A stretch of 64,000 nt of DNA from Neobacillus vireti (lineage in GTDB: Bacteria; Bacillota; Bacilli; Bacillales; Cytobacillaceae), in the NCBI RefSeq assembly GCF_001026695.1, contig NZ_LDNB01000012.1, positions 205,813 to 269,812 of the forward strand, written 5' to 3'. Below are positions 55,823-64,000 of this stretch, piece after piece. Each line of letters begins with the position of its first letter. The first letter of the stretch is position 1. The notes under the pieces were generated by a model. It searched no databases. It saw only the letters and a program-made list of their open reading frames with translations, and was not told the DNA's origin. The translations under genes and the position numbers were made by a program.

Positions 55823-56551
55823 ATGACGCAGATTTTTGCACATCGCGGCTACGCTGTCTCTTTTGCTGAAAATACAATGGGTGCCTTTGTTGACGCAGAA
55901 AAGGCAGGAGCGGATGGGATAGAACTCGATGTTCAAATGACGAAAGATGGTGAACTAGTTGTTATTCACGATGAAAAAGTCGACCGAACAACGAATGGAA
56001 ATGGTTTTGTAAAAGACTTTTTGTATAAAGAAATTAGAAAACTAAATGCTAATAAAAAAGGTGTTAAAAAAGAGCCGATTCCAGCCCTGGCAGAAGTACT
56101 TGAACGAATGAAGACAAACAAGCTGCTATGTAATATTGAATTAAAAAACGGTTTAATTCCTTATGAAGGAATGGAAGAAAAGGTCATTGAGCTTGTTCAA
56201 AGGTTCGGCTTATCCGATCGGATTATTATTTCCTCTTTTAACCACTATAGTATTGTTTACAGTTATAGACTGGCGCCGGAAATTGAAACAGCTCCGCTTT
56301 TTATTGAAGGCATTTATATGCCGTGGATTTATTCACAATCAATAAGAGCAAAAGGGATTCATCCAAAACATTCTGCGATGTCAGATAAGATAATCATTAA
56401 TACGATGGCAAATGGAATTGCCGTAAGACCCTATACCGTAAATAAAGATGCCGATATGCATCGCTTCTTTAATATTAATTGTACGGCAATTATTACGGAT
56501 GAAACAGTTAAGGCGCTTCAATTACGGAAACCATATGAAAAGAGACCCTAG
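55823..56551 (+). CDS. yqiK: Glycerophosphodiester phosphodiesterase (YqiK)
   Basis: A 242-residue cytoplasmic GDPD hydrolysing glycerophosphodiesters to glycerol 3-phosphate and an alcohol. Catalytic HRGYAVSFAENT, metal ligands in ELDVQMTKDGELVVIHDE and later NIELK. ATG 55823 follows AGGATGTGAA. No signal peptide, unlike secreted GlpQ. Confidence 0.94.
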   Translation: MTQIFAHRGYAVSFAENTMGAFVDAEKAGADGIELDVQMTKDGELVVIHDEKVDRTTNGNGFVKDFLYKEIRKLNANKKGVKKEPIPALAEVLERMKTNKLLCNIELKNGLIPYEGMEEKVIELVQRFGLSDRIIISSFNHYSIVYSYRLAPEIETAPLFIEGIYMPWIYSQSIRAKGIHPKHSAMSDKIIINTMANGIAVRPYTVNKDADMHRFFNINCTAIITDETVKALQLRKPYEKRP

Positions 56552-56572
56552 ACGGCCTCTTTTCTACTTTTT
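56537..56572. terminator. Terminator between yqiK and yqzF
   Basis: GAAAAGAG and CTCTTTTC stem, followed by TACTTTTT; the two genes converge here. Confidence 0.7.
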
Positions 56573-56797
56573 AAATTTTGTTTGAACCTTATTTCTTTTT
56601 CGATCGCGATGAAAAATAAATCCTGCTACAAACGCTAGACCGCCGATAAAAAGAAGTAAGCCAACAAGAAATTGAAGCCACAAATACGGGAATGGTGCTT
56701 GAAGAATCCCGAAGGTCATATCACGCATTAATTTTATTCCAAAAGCGGCTAAAACCCCTGGGATTAGTAATATGATAAGAGCGAAAATACGAATCAT
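56564..56797 (-). CDS. yqzF: DUF2627 membrane protein (YqzF)
   Basis: A 77-residue protein with two membrane helices (about 3-20 and 40-62) and a basic C terminus. Matches YqzF/DUF2627 in size and place, before bkdR. Function unknown. Confidence 0.9.
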   Translation of the reverse strand: MIRIFALIILLIPGVLAAFGIKLMRDMTFGILQAPFPYLWLQFLVGLLLFIGGLAFVAGFIFHRDRKRNKVQTKFKK

Positions 56798-56986
56798 AAT
56801 TAAATCCTTCCGATTGCTAATTTTATAACAAGTGATATCTAATTATATCTCAAGAAAATAGTATTACATAGAAATAATTTGTCAACATTTGTGTTTGGTA
56901 CTAAAATAAAGAGAGTGAAGGAAATTGCATGTTTTTTTCTATGGGAGAATGAAAAATATTTCTTTAAATAAAAGGGGCAGAAAAAA

Positions 56987-59062
56987 ATGCAAAACGTTAT
57001 GATTGTTGGAGCCGGTAAAGGTGGTACAGCAATCTTAAAAATTTTAAAAGAATCAGAAGTGTTAACTGTCTATGTTGTGATTGACCGAAACTTGGATGCA
57101 CCGGGAATATTATTGGCCCATGAAGAGGGGATTAAAACAGGGACCCATTGGCAGCCTTATCTTACGGAAAATATTGATATCATCATTGAAGTAACGGGGA
57201 ATGATGCAGTCTTTCAAGAATTAAGAAATACGAAAAGCAAAAAAACGGTATTAATACCAGGAAGTGTTGCTTTTCTGCTATCAAAGCTTATGGAAGAGAA
57301 AGAAGAACTTATCGCCAAGCATCAAAATGAATCTTATAAACAAGAACTGATTTTCAATGCAGCAAATGATGGGATGATGGTGATTGATAATCGTGGAACG
57401 GTCATCTTATTTAACAAACGTGCTGAAGAGATAATGGGAGTAAAAAAAGAGGAGGCATTAGGAAGACCTGTCGTTGAAGTTATACCAACAACCAGGCTGC
57501 CGCTAATTCTTGAAACCAGAAGGATAGAGGCAAACCAAGAAATGGTGCTGAGAAATGATCGAAAAATCATTACGACCCGCATTCCCATCATTGAAGAAAA
57601 TGGGACGTTAGTTGGTGCTTTTGCAGTCTTTAAAGATATTACAGAAGTTGTTAATCTGGCCGAGGAAATCACGGATTTAAAAGAAATTCAAACGATGCTT
57701 CAAGCGATAATCCATTCCAGTGATGATGCCATTTCCGTTGTTGATGAAAATGGCCGGGGCATCCTCATCAATCCCGCTTATACCCGTATTACCGGACTTA
57801 CAAAAGAGCAAGTAATCGGTCAGCCTGCTACTGCGGACATCTCTGAGGGAGATAGTATGCATATGAAGGTGCTGAAAACGAGACGAGCTGTTCGGGGAAC
57901 TGCCATGAGAGTAGGTCCAAATAAAAGGGAAGTAATTGTTAATGTCGCACCGATTATCGTAAAAGGGAAATTAAAAGGCAGTGTTGGAGTAATCCATGAT
58001 ATGTCGGAAATGAAATCGCTGAGCAGGGAATTAAGCCGTGCAAGACAATTAATCCGGAAATTGGAGGCGAAATATACCTTTGAAGATATCATTGGTAAAT
58101 CTGATGAAATGATGCTTGCCATAGAACAGGCAAAGCTTGGCGCGAAAACACCTGCAACCGTCCTGCTAAGGGGGGAATCGGGGACGGGCAAAGAATTGTT
58201 TGCTCATGCGATACATAATGCAAGTGATCGGAAATATAACAAATTTATCCGCGTCAATTGCGCCGCTATATCCGAATCCTTGCTTGAAAGCGAATTATTT
58301 GGCTACGAAGAAGGAGCCTTTTCCGGGGCAATACGAGGCGGGAAACTTGGTTTTTTCGAAGAAGCGAACAATGGCAGCATATTTCTTGATGAGATAGGTG
58401 AGCTTTCCGCTAATACTCAGGCGAAATTGTTAAGGGTTTTGCAAGAGAATGAAATTACCCGTGTAGGCGGAACAAAGCCTGTTCCTATCAATGTTAGAAT
58501 CATCACAGCTACCAATGTTAATTTGGAAAAGGGTATTGCAAAAGGCTCCTTTAGGGAAGACTTATATTATCGTTTAAATCGGATGCCCATACAAATCCCG
58601 CCTTTAAGAAAACGAAAAGAAGAGATTCCTGCATTATGTGAAAGACTAATTCAAAAAATAAATCGTGATTATGGCCGTAATATAGAAGGGGTTACCCAAG
58701 CTGCATTAATGCAGTTGATCGGCTATGACTGGCCCGGGAATGTGCGGGAATTAGAAAATATCCTGGGCAGGGCGATTATTTTTGTGAATTATTTTGAGAC
58801 ATTAATCGATGTCCATCATTTACCTGAATTAATCAATAAAAAATTAACCAACGAACTTTCTGAAACGTATAGCAGCAATTCTTTTGCAATAAACCAAACC
58901 TTATCAGAGATGATGGAAGAGTACGAGGCGAAAATTATTCAGCAAACACTTTTCCGTTTAAAGGGGAACAAGACCTTAACGGCCAAAACCTTGGGCTTGT
59001 CAGTGAGAAATCTATATTATAAACTTGAAAAATACAAACTTGAAAATAATAGCATGCAATAA
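56987..59062 (+). CDS. bkdR: Sigma-54-dependent activator BkdR
   Basis: A 691-residue enhancer-binding protein that turns on the bkd operon in response to branched-chain amino acids. Order: Rossmann-like N-terminal segment with GAGKGG (8-13), two PAS domains (about 115-225 and 240-350), AAA+ domain with Walker A GESGTGKE, sigma-54-contact loop GAFSGA (Ser instead of the usual Thr of GAFTGA), LDEIGELS and R-fingers, and a Fis-type helix-turn-helix at the end. ATG 56987 follows AAAGGGGCAG. Confidence 0.96.
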   Translation: MQNVMIVGAGKGGTAILKILKESEVLTVYVVIDRNLDAPGILLAHEEGIKTGTHWQPYLTENIDIIIEVTGNDAVFQELRNTKSKKTVLIPGSVAFLLSKLMEEKEELIAKHQNESYKQELIFNAANDGMMVIDNRGTVILFNKRAEEIMGVKKEEALGRPVVEVIPTTRLPLILETRRIEANQEMVLRNDRKIITTRIPIIEENGTLVGAFAVFKDITEVVNLAEEITDLKEIQTMLQAIIHSSDDAISVVDENGRGILINPAYTRITGLTKEQVIGQPATADISEGDSMHMKVLKTRRAVRGTAMRVGPNKREVIVNVAPIIVKGKLKGSVGVIHDMSEMKSLSRELSRARQLIRKLEAKYTFEDIIGKSDEMMLAIEQAKLGAKTPATVLLRGESGTGKELFAHAIHNASDRKYNKFIRVNCAAISESLLESELFGYEEGAFSGAIRGGKLGFFEEANNGSIFLDEIGELSANTQAKLLRVLQENEITRVGGTKPVPINVRIITATNVNLEKGIAKGSFREDLYYRLNRMPIQIPPLRKRKEEIPALCERLIQKINRDYGRNIEGVTQAALMQLIGYDWPGNVRELENILGRAIIFVNYFETLIDVHHLPELINKKLTNELSETYSSNSFAINQTLSEMMEEYEAKIIQQTLFRLKGNKTLTAKTLGLSVRNLYYKLEKYKLENNSMQ

Positions 59063-59129
59063 TTTTCAAGGTGTGAAAAAAATTGCAGTGAATGAAAAAG
59101 AGAATAAAGCGTTTTCATTGAGTGGCGTT

Positions 59130-59146
59130 TTGGCACGAATCTTGCA
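59130..59146 (+). promoter_or_regulatory. Sigma-54 promoter of the bkd operon
   Basis: TGGCAC (59131-59136) and TTGC (59142-59145), 5 bases apart, an exact -24/-12 element about 50 bases before ptb. It agrees with BkdR being encoded just upstream. Confidence 0.95.
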
Positions 59147-59194
59147 AATTAATATATCGGAGTTGCAGTAAGAGGAGAAAGGGTTGATGACAAC

Positions 59195-60100
59195 TTGATG
59201 CTGGATTCAATAATTGACAAAGCAGCCCAGGAAGGCACTAATACGGTTGCAGTTGCTGCAGCAGAAGATACTGAAGTGATTGATGCTGTTATCGATGCAC
59301 TAGACCGAAATCTTGCTCGATTTATTCTGTTCGGTGATAAAGAGAAAATTTCTTCACTCATCGAAATGAAAAAGTATGATTGGATGAATGATAATCATCT
59401 AAAAATTGTTGATGCTGATTCTCCAGCCATTGCAGCTGAGTTAGCTGTTAAAGCTGTTTTTAACAAAGAGGCAAATGTATTAATGAAGGGGAATATTCCA
59501 ACCAATATCTTGTTAAAGGTAGTCTTAAATAAGGAATATGGCCTTAGGACAGGGAATGTTTTATCGCATGTTGCCTTTTTTGAAATTCCCGGCTTCAACC
59601 AAATTAAGATTGTCACGGATGCCGCAATGAATATTGCACCTGACTTAGATCAAAAAGCACAAATAATTAAAAATGCTGTATCACTCGCTAAGGCTGTTGG
59701 AATTGACACTCCTAAAGTAGCGCCCATTGCTGCTGTGGAGGTAGTGAATCCTGTGATGCAGGCTACCGTGGATGCTGCTGCGTTATCAATGATGAATAAA
59801 CGCGGTCAAATATCCGGGTGTGTTGTGGATGGCCCACTTGGGTTAGATAATGCCGTTTCAGCACTGGCTGCTGAGCACAAAGGAATTACAAGTGAAGTAG
59901 CCGGCAGAGCAGATATTTTATTGGTTCCTACTATTGAGGTTGGAAATGTGTTATATAAATCATTAATTTACTTTGCAAAGGCGAAGGTTGGCGCGGTAAT
60001 TGCGGGGGCGAAAGCTCCAATTGTGTTAACCTCTAGATCTGATACCGCTGAAAGTAAGCTCTACTCTCTTGCGGTAGCGTTATGCTGTGTGAAAAAATAG
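59195..60100 (+). CDS. ptb: Phosphate butyryltransferase
   Basis: A 301-residue enzyme moving an acyl group from (iso)butyryl-CoA to phosphate; works with Buk to conserve energy from branched-chain acyl-CoAs. Shows [18 protein letters not shown] and [12 protein letters not shown]. The start is uncertain: TTG 59195 or ATG 59198, both some 11-14 bases after AAAGGG. A 4-codon frame (TTG/ATG at 59184/59187, then TGA) overlaps the start and is better placed for the GAGGAG site. Confidence 0.93.
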   Translation: MMLDSIIDKAAQEGTNTVAVAAAEDTEVIDAVIDALDRNLARFILFGDKEKISSLIEMKKYDWMNDNHLKIVDADSPAIAAELAVKAVFNKEANVLMKGNIPTNILLKVVLNKEYGLRTGNVLSHVAFFEIPGFNQIKIVTDAAMNIAPDLDQKAQIIKNAVSLAKAVGIDTPKVAPIAAVEVVNPVMQATVDAAALSMMNKRGQISGCVVDGPLGLDNAVSALAAEHKGITSEVAGRADILLVPTIEVGNVLYKSLIYFAKAKVGAVIAGAKAPIVLTSRSDTAESKLYSLAVALCCVKK

Positions 60101-60129
60101 ATAGTAAAAATTCGAGGAGGAATATGAAC

Positions 60130-61233
60130 ATGGAAATCTTCAAGTACTTAGAAAAATACGATTATGAGCAAGTGGTATTCTGCCAGGATAAACAATCAGG
60201 ATTAAAAGCAATCATTGCTATTCATGATACAACACTTGGACCTGCTTTGGGCGGAACCCGTATGTGGACATATGCATCAGAAGAAGCAGCGATTGAAGAC
60301 GCCCTTCGTTTAGCAAAAGGGATGACATATAAGAATGCAGCTGCAGGTTTAAACCTCGGCGGCGGTAAAACAGTCATCATCGGCGATCCTCGGAAAGATA
60401 AAAATGAAGCAATGTTCCGTGCATTTGGCCGTTACATTCAAGGGCTAAATGGCCGTTATATTACGGCAGAAGATGTGGGTACAACTGTTGCCGATATGGA
60501 TTTAATTCACGAAGAAACAGATTATGTTACCGGAATCTCTCCGGCGTTCGGTTCATCGGGCAATCCTTCACCAGTAACGGCGTTCGGCGTTTATCGCGGA
60601 ATGAAAGCAGCAGCGAAAGAAGCCTTTGGTACTGATTCACTAGAAGGAAGAGTAGTGGCTGTTCAAGGTGTTGGAAATGTTGCCTATACTCTTTGTGAAT
60701 ACTTGCATAAAGAAGGCGCGCAGCTGATTGTTACCGATATTAATAGGGAAGCTGTAAATCGTGCAGTAGAAGCATTTGGTGCGCTTGCGGTAGACCCAGA
60801 CGAAATTTATGGTGTTGAATGTGATATCTATGCTCCATGTGCTTTAGGAGCAACAATCAATGACGAAACGATTCCACAGTTAAAAGCTAAAGTGATTGCC
60901 GGTTCGGCTAACAATCAATTAAAAGATACTCGCCACGGGGATATCATCCACGAAATGGGTATTGTTTATGCCCCGGATTATGTAATTAATGCCGGCGGTG
61001 TTATCAATGTAGCGGATGAACTTTATGGATACAACCAAGAGCGGGCAATGAAGAAGGTTGAGCAGCTCTATACAACGATTGAAAAAGTAATTGAAATTTC
61101 AAAACGTGATGGCATACCAACCTACGTTGCAGCGGATCGGATGGCTGAAGAGCGAATTGCCAGAATCCGTAATTCTAGAAGCCAATTCCTGCAAAATGGG
61201 CACCACATTTTAAGCCATCGGATTTCTAGATAA
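60130..61233 (+). CDS. bcd: Leucine dehydrogenase (Bcd)
   Basis: A 367-residue NAD-dependent enzyme that deaminates leucine, valine and isoleucine to 2-oxo acids. Catalytic [15 protein letters not shown] (Lys), TAEDVGTT and Rossmann [12 protein letters not shown] 60130 lies 9 bases after GAGGAGG, giving [14 protein letters not shown] as in B. subtilis. Confidence 0.97.
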   Translation: MEIFKYLEKYDYEQVVFCQDKQSGLKAIIAIHDTTLGPALGGTRMWTYASEEAAIEDALRLAKGMTYKNAAAGLNLGGGKTVIIGDPRKDKNEAMFRAFGRYIQGLNGRYITAEDVGTTVADMDLIHEETDYVTGISPAFGSSGNPSPVTAFGVYRGMKAAAKEAFGTDSLEGRVVAVQGVGNVAYTLCEYLHKEGAQLIVTDINREAVNRAVEAFGALAVDPDEIYGVECDIYAPCALGATINDETIPQLKAKVIAGSANNQLKDTRHGDIIHEMGIVYAPDYVINAGGVINVADELYGYNQERAMKKVEQLYTTIEKVIEISKRDGIPTYVAADRMAEERIARIRNSRSQFLQNGHHILSHRISR

Positions 61234-61235
61234 TT

Positions 61236-61277
61236 AGAAAAGCTCCAGCGTCCGTTTAGCGGCGCTGGAGCTGGACA
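61236..61277. repeat. Short GCTCCAGCG inverted repeat
   Basis: AGCTCCAGCG and CGCTGGAGCT flank a 12-base loop just after bcd. The arms share CTCCAGCG with the ends of the dispersed repeat, so it may be a remnant with only the termini left. Confidence 0.6.
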
Positions 61278-61309
61278 GTTATCGAAGTTCATATTTGTAA
61301 AATAATAAC

Positions 61310-61350
61310 GGCAAAGCGCTGAATGGGAAATTCAGCGCGTTTGCCTTTAA
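61310..61350 (+). terminator. Hairpin between bcd and buk
   Basis: GGCAAA-GCGCTGAAT pairs with ATTCAGCGC-TTTGCC, followed by TTTAATTT. If efficient it would lower expression of the distal bkd genes, so it may be partial. Confidence 0.65.
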
Positions 61351-61383
61351 TTTAGATTGTTTTGTTAGATGGAGGTTACAAAG

Positions 61384-62487
61384 TTGCCAGATAATGAATA
61401 TCGGATTCTCATCATCAACCCAGGCTCAACATCCACCAAGATTGGAGTCTTCGAGAATGAAATTTCCATTTTTGAAAAAACCATCCGCCATGACTTAGGG
61501 ATGATTAATAATTTTTCCAATATTATTGATCAATATGAATTTAGAAAAAACACAATTTTGGAGACGCTGGATAAAGAAGGGATAAATGTTTCGAAATTAG
61601 CGGCTGTTTGCGGGCGCGGCGGATTGCTTCGGCCGATTGAGGGCGGTACCTATGCAGTTAATGATAAGATGTTGGAGGATTTACGTTCGGGTCTTACAGG
61701 ACAGCACGCATCAAACCTTGGCGGTATCATTGCCTCGGAAATCGCCTCAGGCCTTAATATTCCAGCGTTTATTGTCGATCCAGTCGTTGTCGACGAACTT
61801 GCTCCGATTGCAAGAATCTCTGGCTTTTCCTTAATTGAAAGAAGAAGCATCTTCCATGCCTTAAACCAAAAAGCGGTGGCAAGAAGAGTGGCAAAGGAAT
61901 TGGGGAAAAAATACGACAAGCTGAATCTTATTGTGACCCATATGGGTGGCGGGATAACCGTTGGTGTCCATAAACAAGGCAGAGTTGTCGATGTGAACAA
62001 TGGTTTGCATGGCGACGGTCCATTTAGCCCAGAGCGTGCGGGGACGGTGCCTGCAGGGGATTTAATAGCTTTATGTTATTCGGGTGAACACTACCGGGAA
62101 GAAATTATGAAGAGGCTTGTCGGTCAAGGAGGCCTTGTTGGTTACCTTGGAACAAATGATGCGGTAGAAGTAGAGCGAAGAATTGAGGCAGGCGATCAAG
62201 AGGCACGGCTTGTTTACGAAGCGATGGCCTATCAGGTTGCAAAAGAAATTGGCGCTGCCAGTACTGTCCTTTCCGGAAAAGTAGATGTAATTATTTTAAC
62301 AGGCGGACTTGCCTATGGAAAAGGCTTTGTGAAATCTATCACCGATAGGATTAATTGGATTGCCGATGTGATTGTACAGCCAGGTGAAAATGAACTCCAA
62401 GCACTTGCTGAAGGAGCACTTCGCGTTTTACGTGGTGAAGAAAACGTAAAGATCTATCCAGGAGAATATACAACAGCAAAAATTTAA
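61384..62487 (+). CDS. buk: Butyrate kinase
   Basis: A 367-residue ASKHA-fold kinase making ATP from (iso)butyryl phosphate. [13 protein letters not shown] phosphate loop, [13 protein letters not shown] and [13 protein letters not shown] 61384, 8 bases after GGAGG, is preferred to ATG 61369, which lies on the ribosome site. Confidence 0.95.
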   Translation: MPDNEYRILIINPGSTSTKIGVFENEISIFEKTIRHDLGMINNFSNIIDQYEFRKNTILETLDKEGINVSKLAAVCGRGGLLRPIEGGTYAVNDKMLEDLRSGLTGQHASNLGGIIASEIASGLNIPAFIVDPVVVDELAPIARISGFSLIERRSIFHALNQKAVARRVAKELGKKYDKLNLIVTHMGGGITVGVHKQGRVVDVNNGLHGDGPFSPERAGTVPAGDLIALCYSGEHYREEIMKRLVGQGGLVGYLGTNDAVEVERRIEAGDQEARLVYEAMAYQVAKEIGAASTVLSGKVDVIILTGGLAYGKGFVKSITDRINWIADVIVQPGENELQALAEGALRVLRGEENVKIYPGEYTTAKI

Positions 62488-62509
62488 CGGGAATGGAGAG
62501 GAAATATAA

Positions 62510-63931
62510 GTGGCACAGGAATACGATTTAGTCATTCTTGGCGGTGGAACAGGCGGCTATGTAGCGGCGATCCGCGCCTCACAGCTTGGTTTAAAAACAG
62601 CCATCGTCGAAAAAGGAAAACTTGGTGGTACTTGCCTTCACAATGGCTGCATTCCAAGTAAGACATTGCTAAGAAGCGCGGAGGTTTTTGCAACAGCAAA
62701 ACGGAGTGAAGACTTTGGAGTGGTAACTGGCGATGTTGCGGTTAATTTCGGAAAAGTACAAGAACGAAAAAATAAAATTATCGATCAATTACATAAAGGT
62801 GTTCAGCATTTGATGAAGCAAGGTAAGATTGATGTTTATGAAGGTCTAGGACGCATCCTAGGACCATCCATTTTCTCGCCAATGCCGGGCACAATTTCAG
62901 TTGAAATGAACAACGGCGACGACAACGAAATGTTGATTCCCAAAAATGTGATAGTCGCCACCGGATCAAGACCAAGGACACTCCCGGGGCTTGAAATTGA
63001 TGGGGAATATGTATTGTCCTCTGATGAAGCCTTAAAGCTTGAAGCACTGCCAAGTTCAATTATTATTGTCGGAGGCGGCGTAATTGGGATTGAATGGGCC
63101 TCAATGCTTTCTGACTTCGGAGTTGAGGTGACGGTTATTGAATATGCTGACCGGATCCTTCCGACAGAAGACAAAGAAATTTCAAAGGAAATGCAGCGTT
63201 TGATGAAGAAAAAAGGGATTAAACTTGTTACAAGTGCCAAGGTTCTTTCGGAAACACTTGTTAAGGATAACGGGGTTGCCATTTCTGCCGAGGTTAAAGG
63301 TGGAGTGAAAGAATTTAAAGCTGAAAAACTGCTGGTTTCTGTTGGGCGCCAAGCAAACACAGAAGGAATTGGACTTGATAATACCGAAATTCAAGTAGAG
63401 AAGGGCTTTATCACTACAAATAAATTTTTCCAAACAAAGGAATCCCATATTTATGCGATAGGCGATGTGATTGGCGGCTTGCAATTGGCCCATGTTGCTT
63501 CGCATGAAGGAATCGTTGCGGTAGAGCATATCGCAGGGAAAGATCCGTCCCCATTTGATTATAATCTTGTTTCTAGATGTATTTATAGTAATCCAGAGGT
63601 GTCAAGTGTAGGGATTACTGAGGATCAAGCAAAAGAGAATGGTCATAAAGTAAAGGTTGGTAAGTTTTCTTTCCGAGCAATTGGAAAGGCCCTTGTATTT
63701 GGAGAGTCAGATGGATTTGTCAAAATTGTCGCTGATGAAGAGACCAATGATATTTTAGGGGTGCATATGATTGGTCCGCATGTAACCGATATGATTACAG
63801 AAGCTGGGCTTGCGATGGTATTAGATGCAACACCATGGGAAATTGCCCACACTATCCACCCACATCCAACCTTGTCGGAGGCAATTGGTGAAGCTGCGCT
63901 TGCAGTTGATGGGAAAGCGATTCATTCTTAA
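62510..63931 (+). CDS. lpdV: Dihydrolipoamide dehydrogenase of branched-chain oxo-acid complex
   Basis: A 473-residue E3 flavoprotein that reoxidises lipoyl E2 with NAD. FAD motif GGGTGGYVAAIRA, redox pair in GGTCLHNGCIPSK, NAD motif VGGGVIGIEW and C-terminal HPHPTLSE with catalytic His-Glu. GTG start 62510 after GGAGAGGAAA. Confidence 0.96.
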   Translation: MAQEYDLVILGGGTGGYVAAIRASQLGLKTAIVEKGKLGGTCLHNGCIPSKTLLRSAEVFATAKRSEDFGVVTGDVAVNFGKVQERKNKIIDQLHKGVQHLMKQGKIDVYEGLGRILGPSIFSPMPGTISVEMNNGDDNEMLIPKNVIVATGSRPRTLPGLEIDGEYVLSSDEALKLEALPSSIIIVGGGVIGIEWASMLSDFGVEVTVIEYADRILPTEDKEISKEMQRLMKKKGIKLVTSAKVLSETLVKDNGVAISAEVKGGVKEFKAEKLLVSVGRQANTEGIGLDNTEIQVEKGFITTNKFFQTKESHIYAIGDVIGGLQLAHVASHEGIVAVEHIAGKDPSPFDYNLVSRCIYSNPEVSSVGITEDQAKENGHKVKVGKFSFRAIGKALVFGESDGFVKIVADEETNDILGVHMIGPHVTDMITEAGLAMVLDATPWEIAHTIHPHPTLSEAIGEAALAVDGKAIHS

Positions 63932-63966
63932 GAATTAATGGTGAACAAATGGGAGGTACGAAATTA

Positions 63967-64000
63967 ATGGTAGAAAAGCGTCATGAAGCTTTAGGTTTAA
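63967..64000 (+). CDS. bkdAA: Branched-chain 2-oxo acid dehydrogenase E1 alpha, partial
   Basis: Only 11 codons are in the window (MVEKRHEALGL), matching the start of BkdAA (RHQALGL in B. subtilis), after GGGAGGTACG and in the expected place behind lpdV. Cut by the window end. Confidence 0.8.
   Translation, partial: MVEKRHEALGL

Overview
The window is a chromosomal segment of a low-GC, endospore-forming Bacillaceae bacterium. It carries the full eight-gene spoIIIA operon, spoIVB, spo0A with sigma-H and 0A-box signals, and a gene order that follows the Bacillus subtilis yqhH-to-bkd region almost gene for gene. Protein lengths and many start sites match B. subtilis orthologues, but the accessory insertions make it a different genus or species (a Neobacillus- or Mesobacillus-like soil bacillus is a guess).

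Layout: (1) 1-9.6 kb: yqhG/yqhH on the minus strand; a tandem glycine riboswitch driving gcvT-gcvPA-gcvPB; a DUF3231 protein; rhodanese yqhL; octanoyltransferase lipM. (2) 9.6-19.1 kb, accessory: a B12-dependent ribonucleotide reductase gene (nrdJ) behind two NrdR boxes and interrupted by a compact ORF-less group I intron; an NlpC/P60 hydrolase; a frameshifted chromate transporter; a DsbD-like membrane protein; copZ and copA, each with a CsoR-like operator. mntR, which sits next to lipM in B. subtilis, is not here. (3) 19.1-24.2 kb: yqhO, yqhP, yqhQ, yqhR, papA, efp (aroQ, between yqhR and papA in B. subtilis, is absent). (4) 24.2-34.8 kb, accessory: repeats and a small TIR element, then a cytochrome c locus: a PCYCGC lipoprotein whose reading frame runs through an in-frame UGA in a U-x-x-C context (probable selenocysteine), a diheme cytochrome c, and a complete System I (Ccm) cytochrome c maturation set (ccmE, F, H, I-like, A, B, C, D, G) with two uncharacterised membrane-anchored secreted proteins. 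(5) 34.8-41 kb: a SIMPL-domain gene and spoIIIAA-AH. (6) 41-51 kb: accB-accC-yqhY, nusB, folD, xseA-xseB-ispA, dxs, tlyA, argR. (7) 51-64 kb: recN, spoIVB, spo0A, yycC, glycerophosphodiesterase, yqzF, bkdR, and the sigma-54-driven ptb-bcd-buk-lpdV-bkdAA operon, cut by the window end.

Most of the window is conserved housekeeping and sporulation: glycine breakdown and lipoate supply, fatty-acid and isoprenoid precursor synthesis, mother-cell channel assembly (SpoIIIA), SpoIVB signalling, Spo0A control, and branched-chain amino-acid breakdown. The most interesting part is 24.9-34.8 kb. Model bacilli mature c-type cytochromes with System II (ResB/ResC); here a whole System I operon, with a Cys-type CcmE and Cys-rich CcmH, lies beside a diheme cytochrome and a probable selenoprotein. 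A dispersed repeat family of about 120-180 bp occurs at least four times, including inside the spoIIIA operon and directly upstream of dxs.
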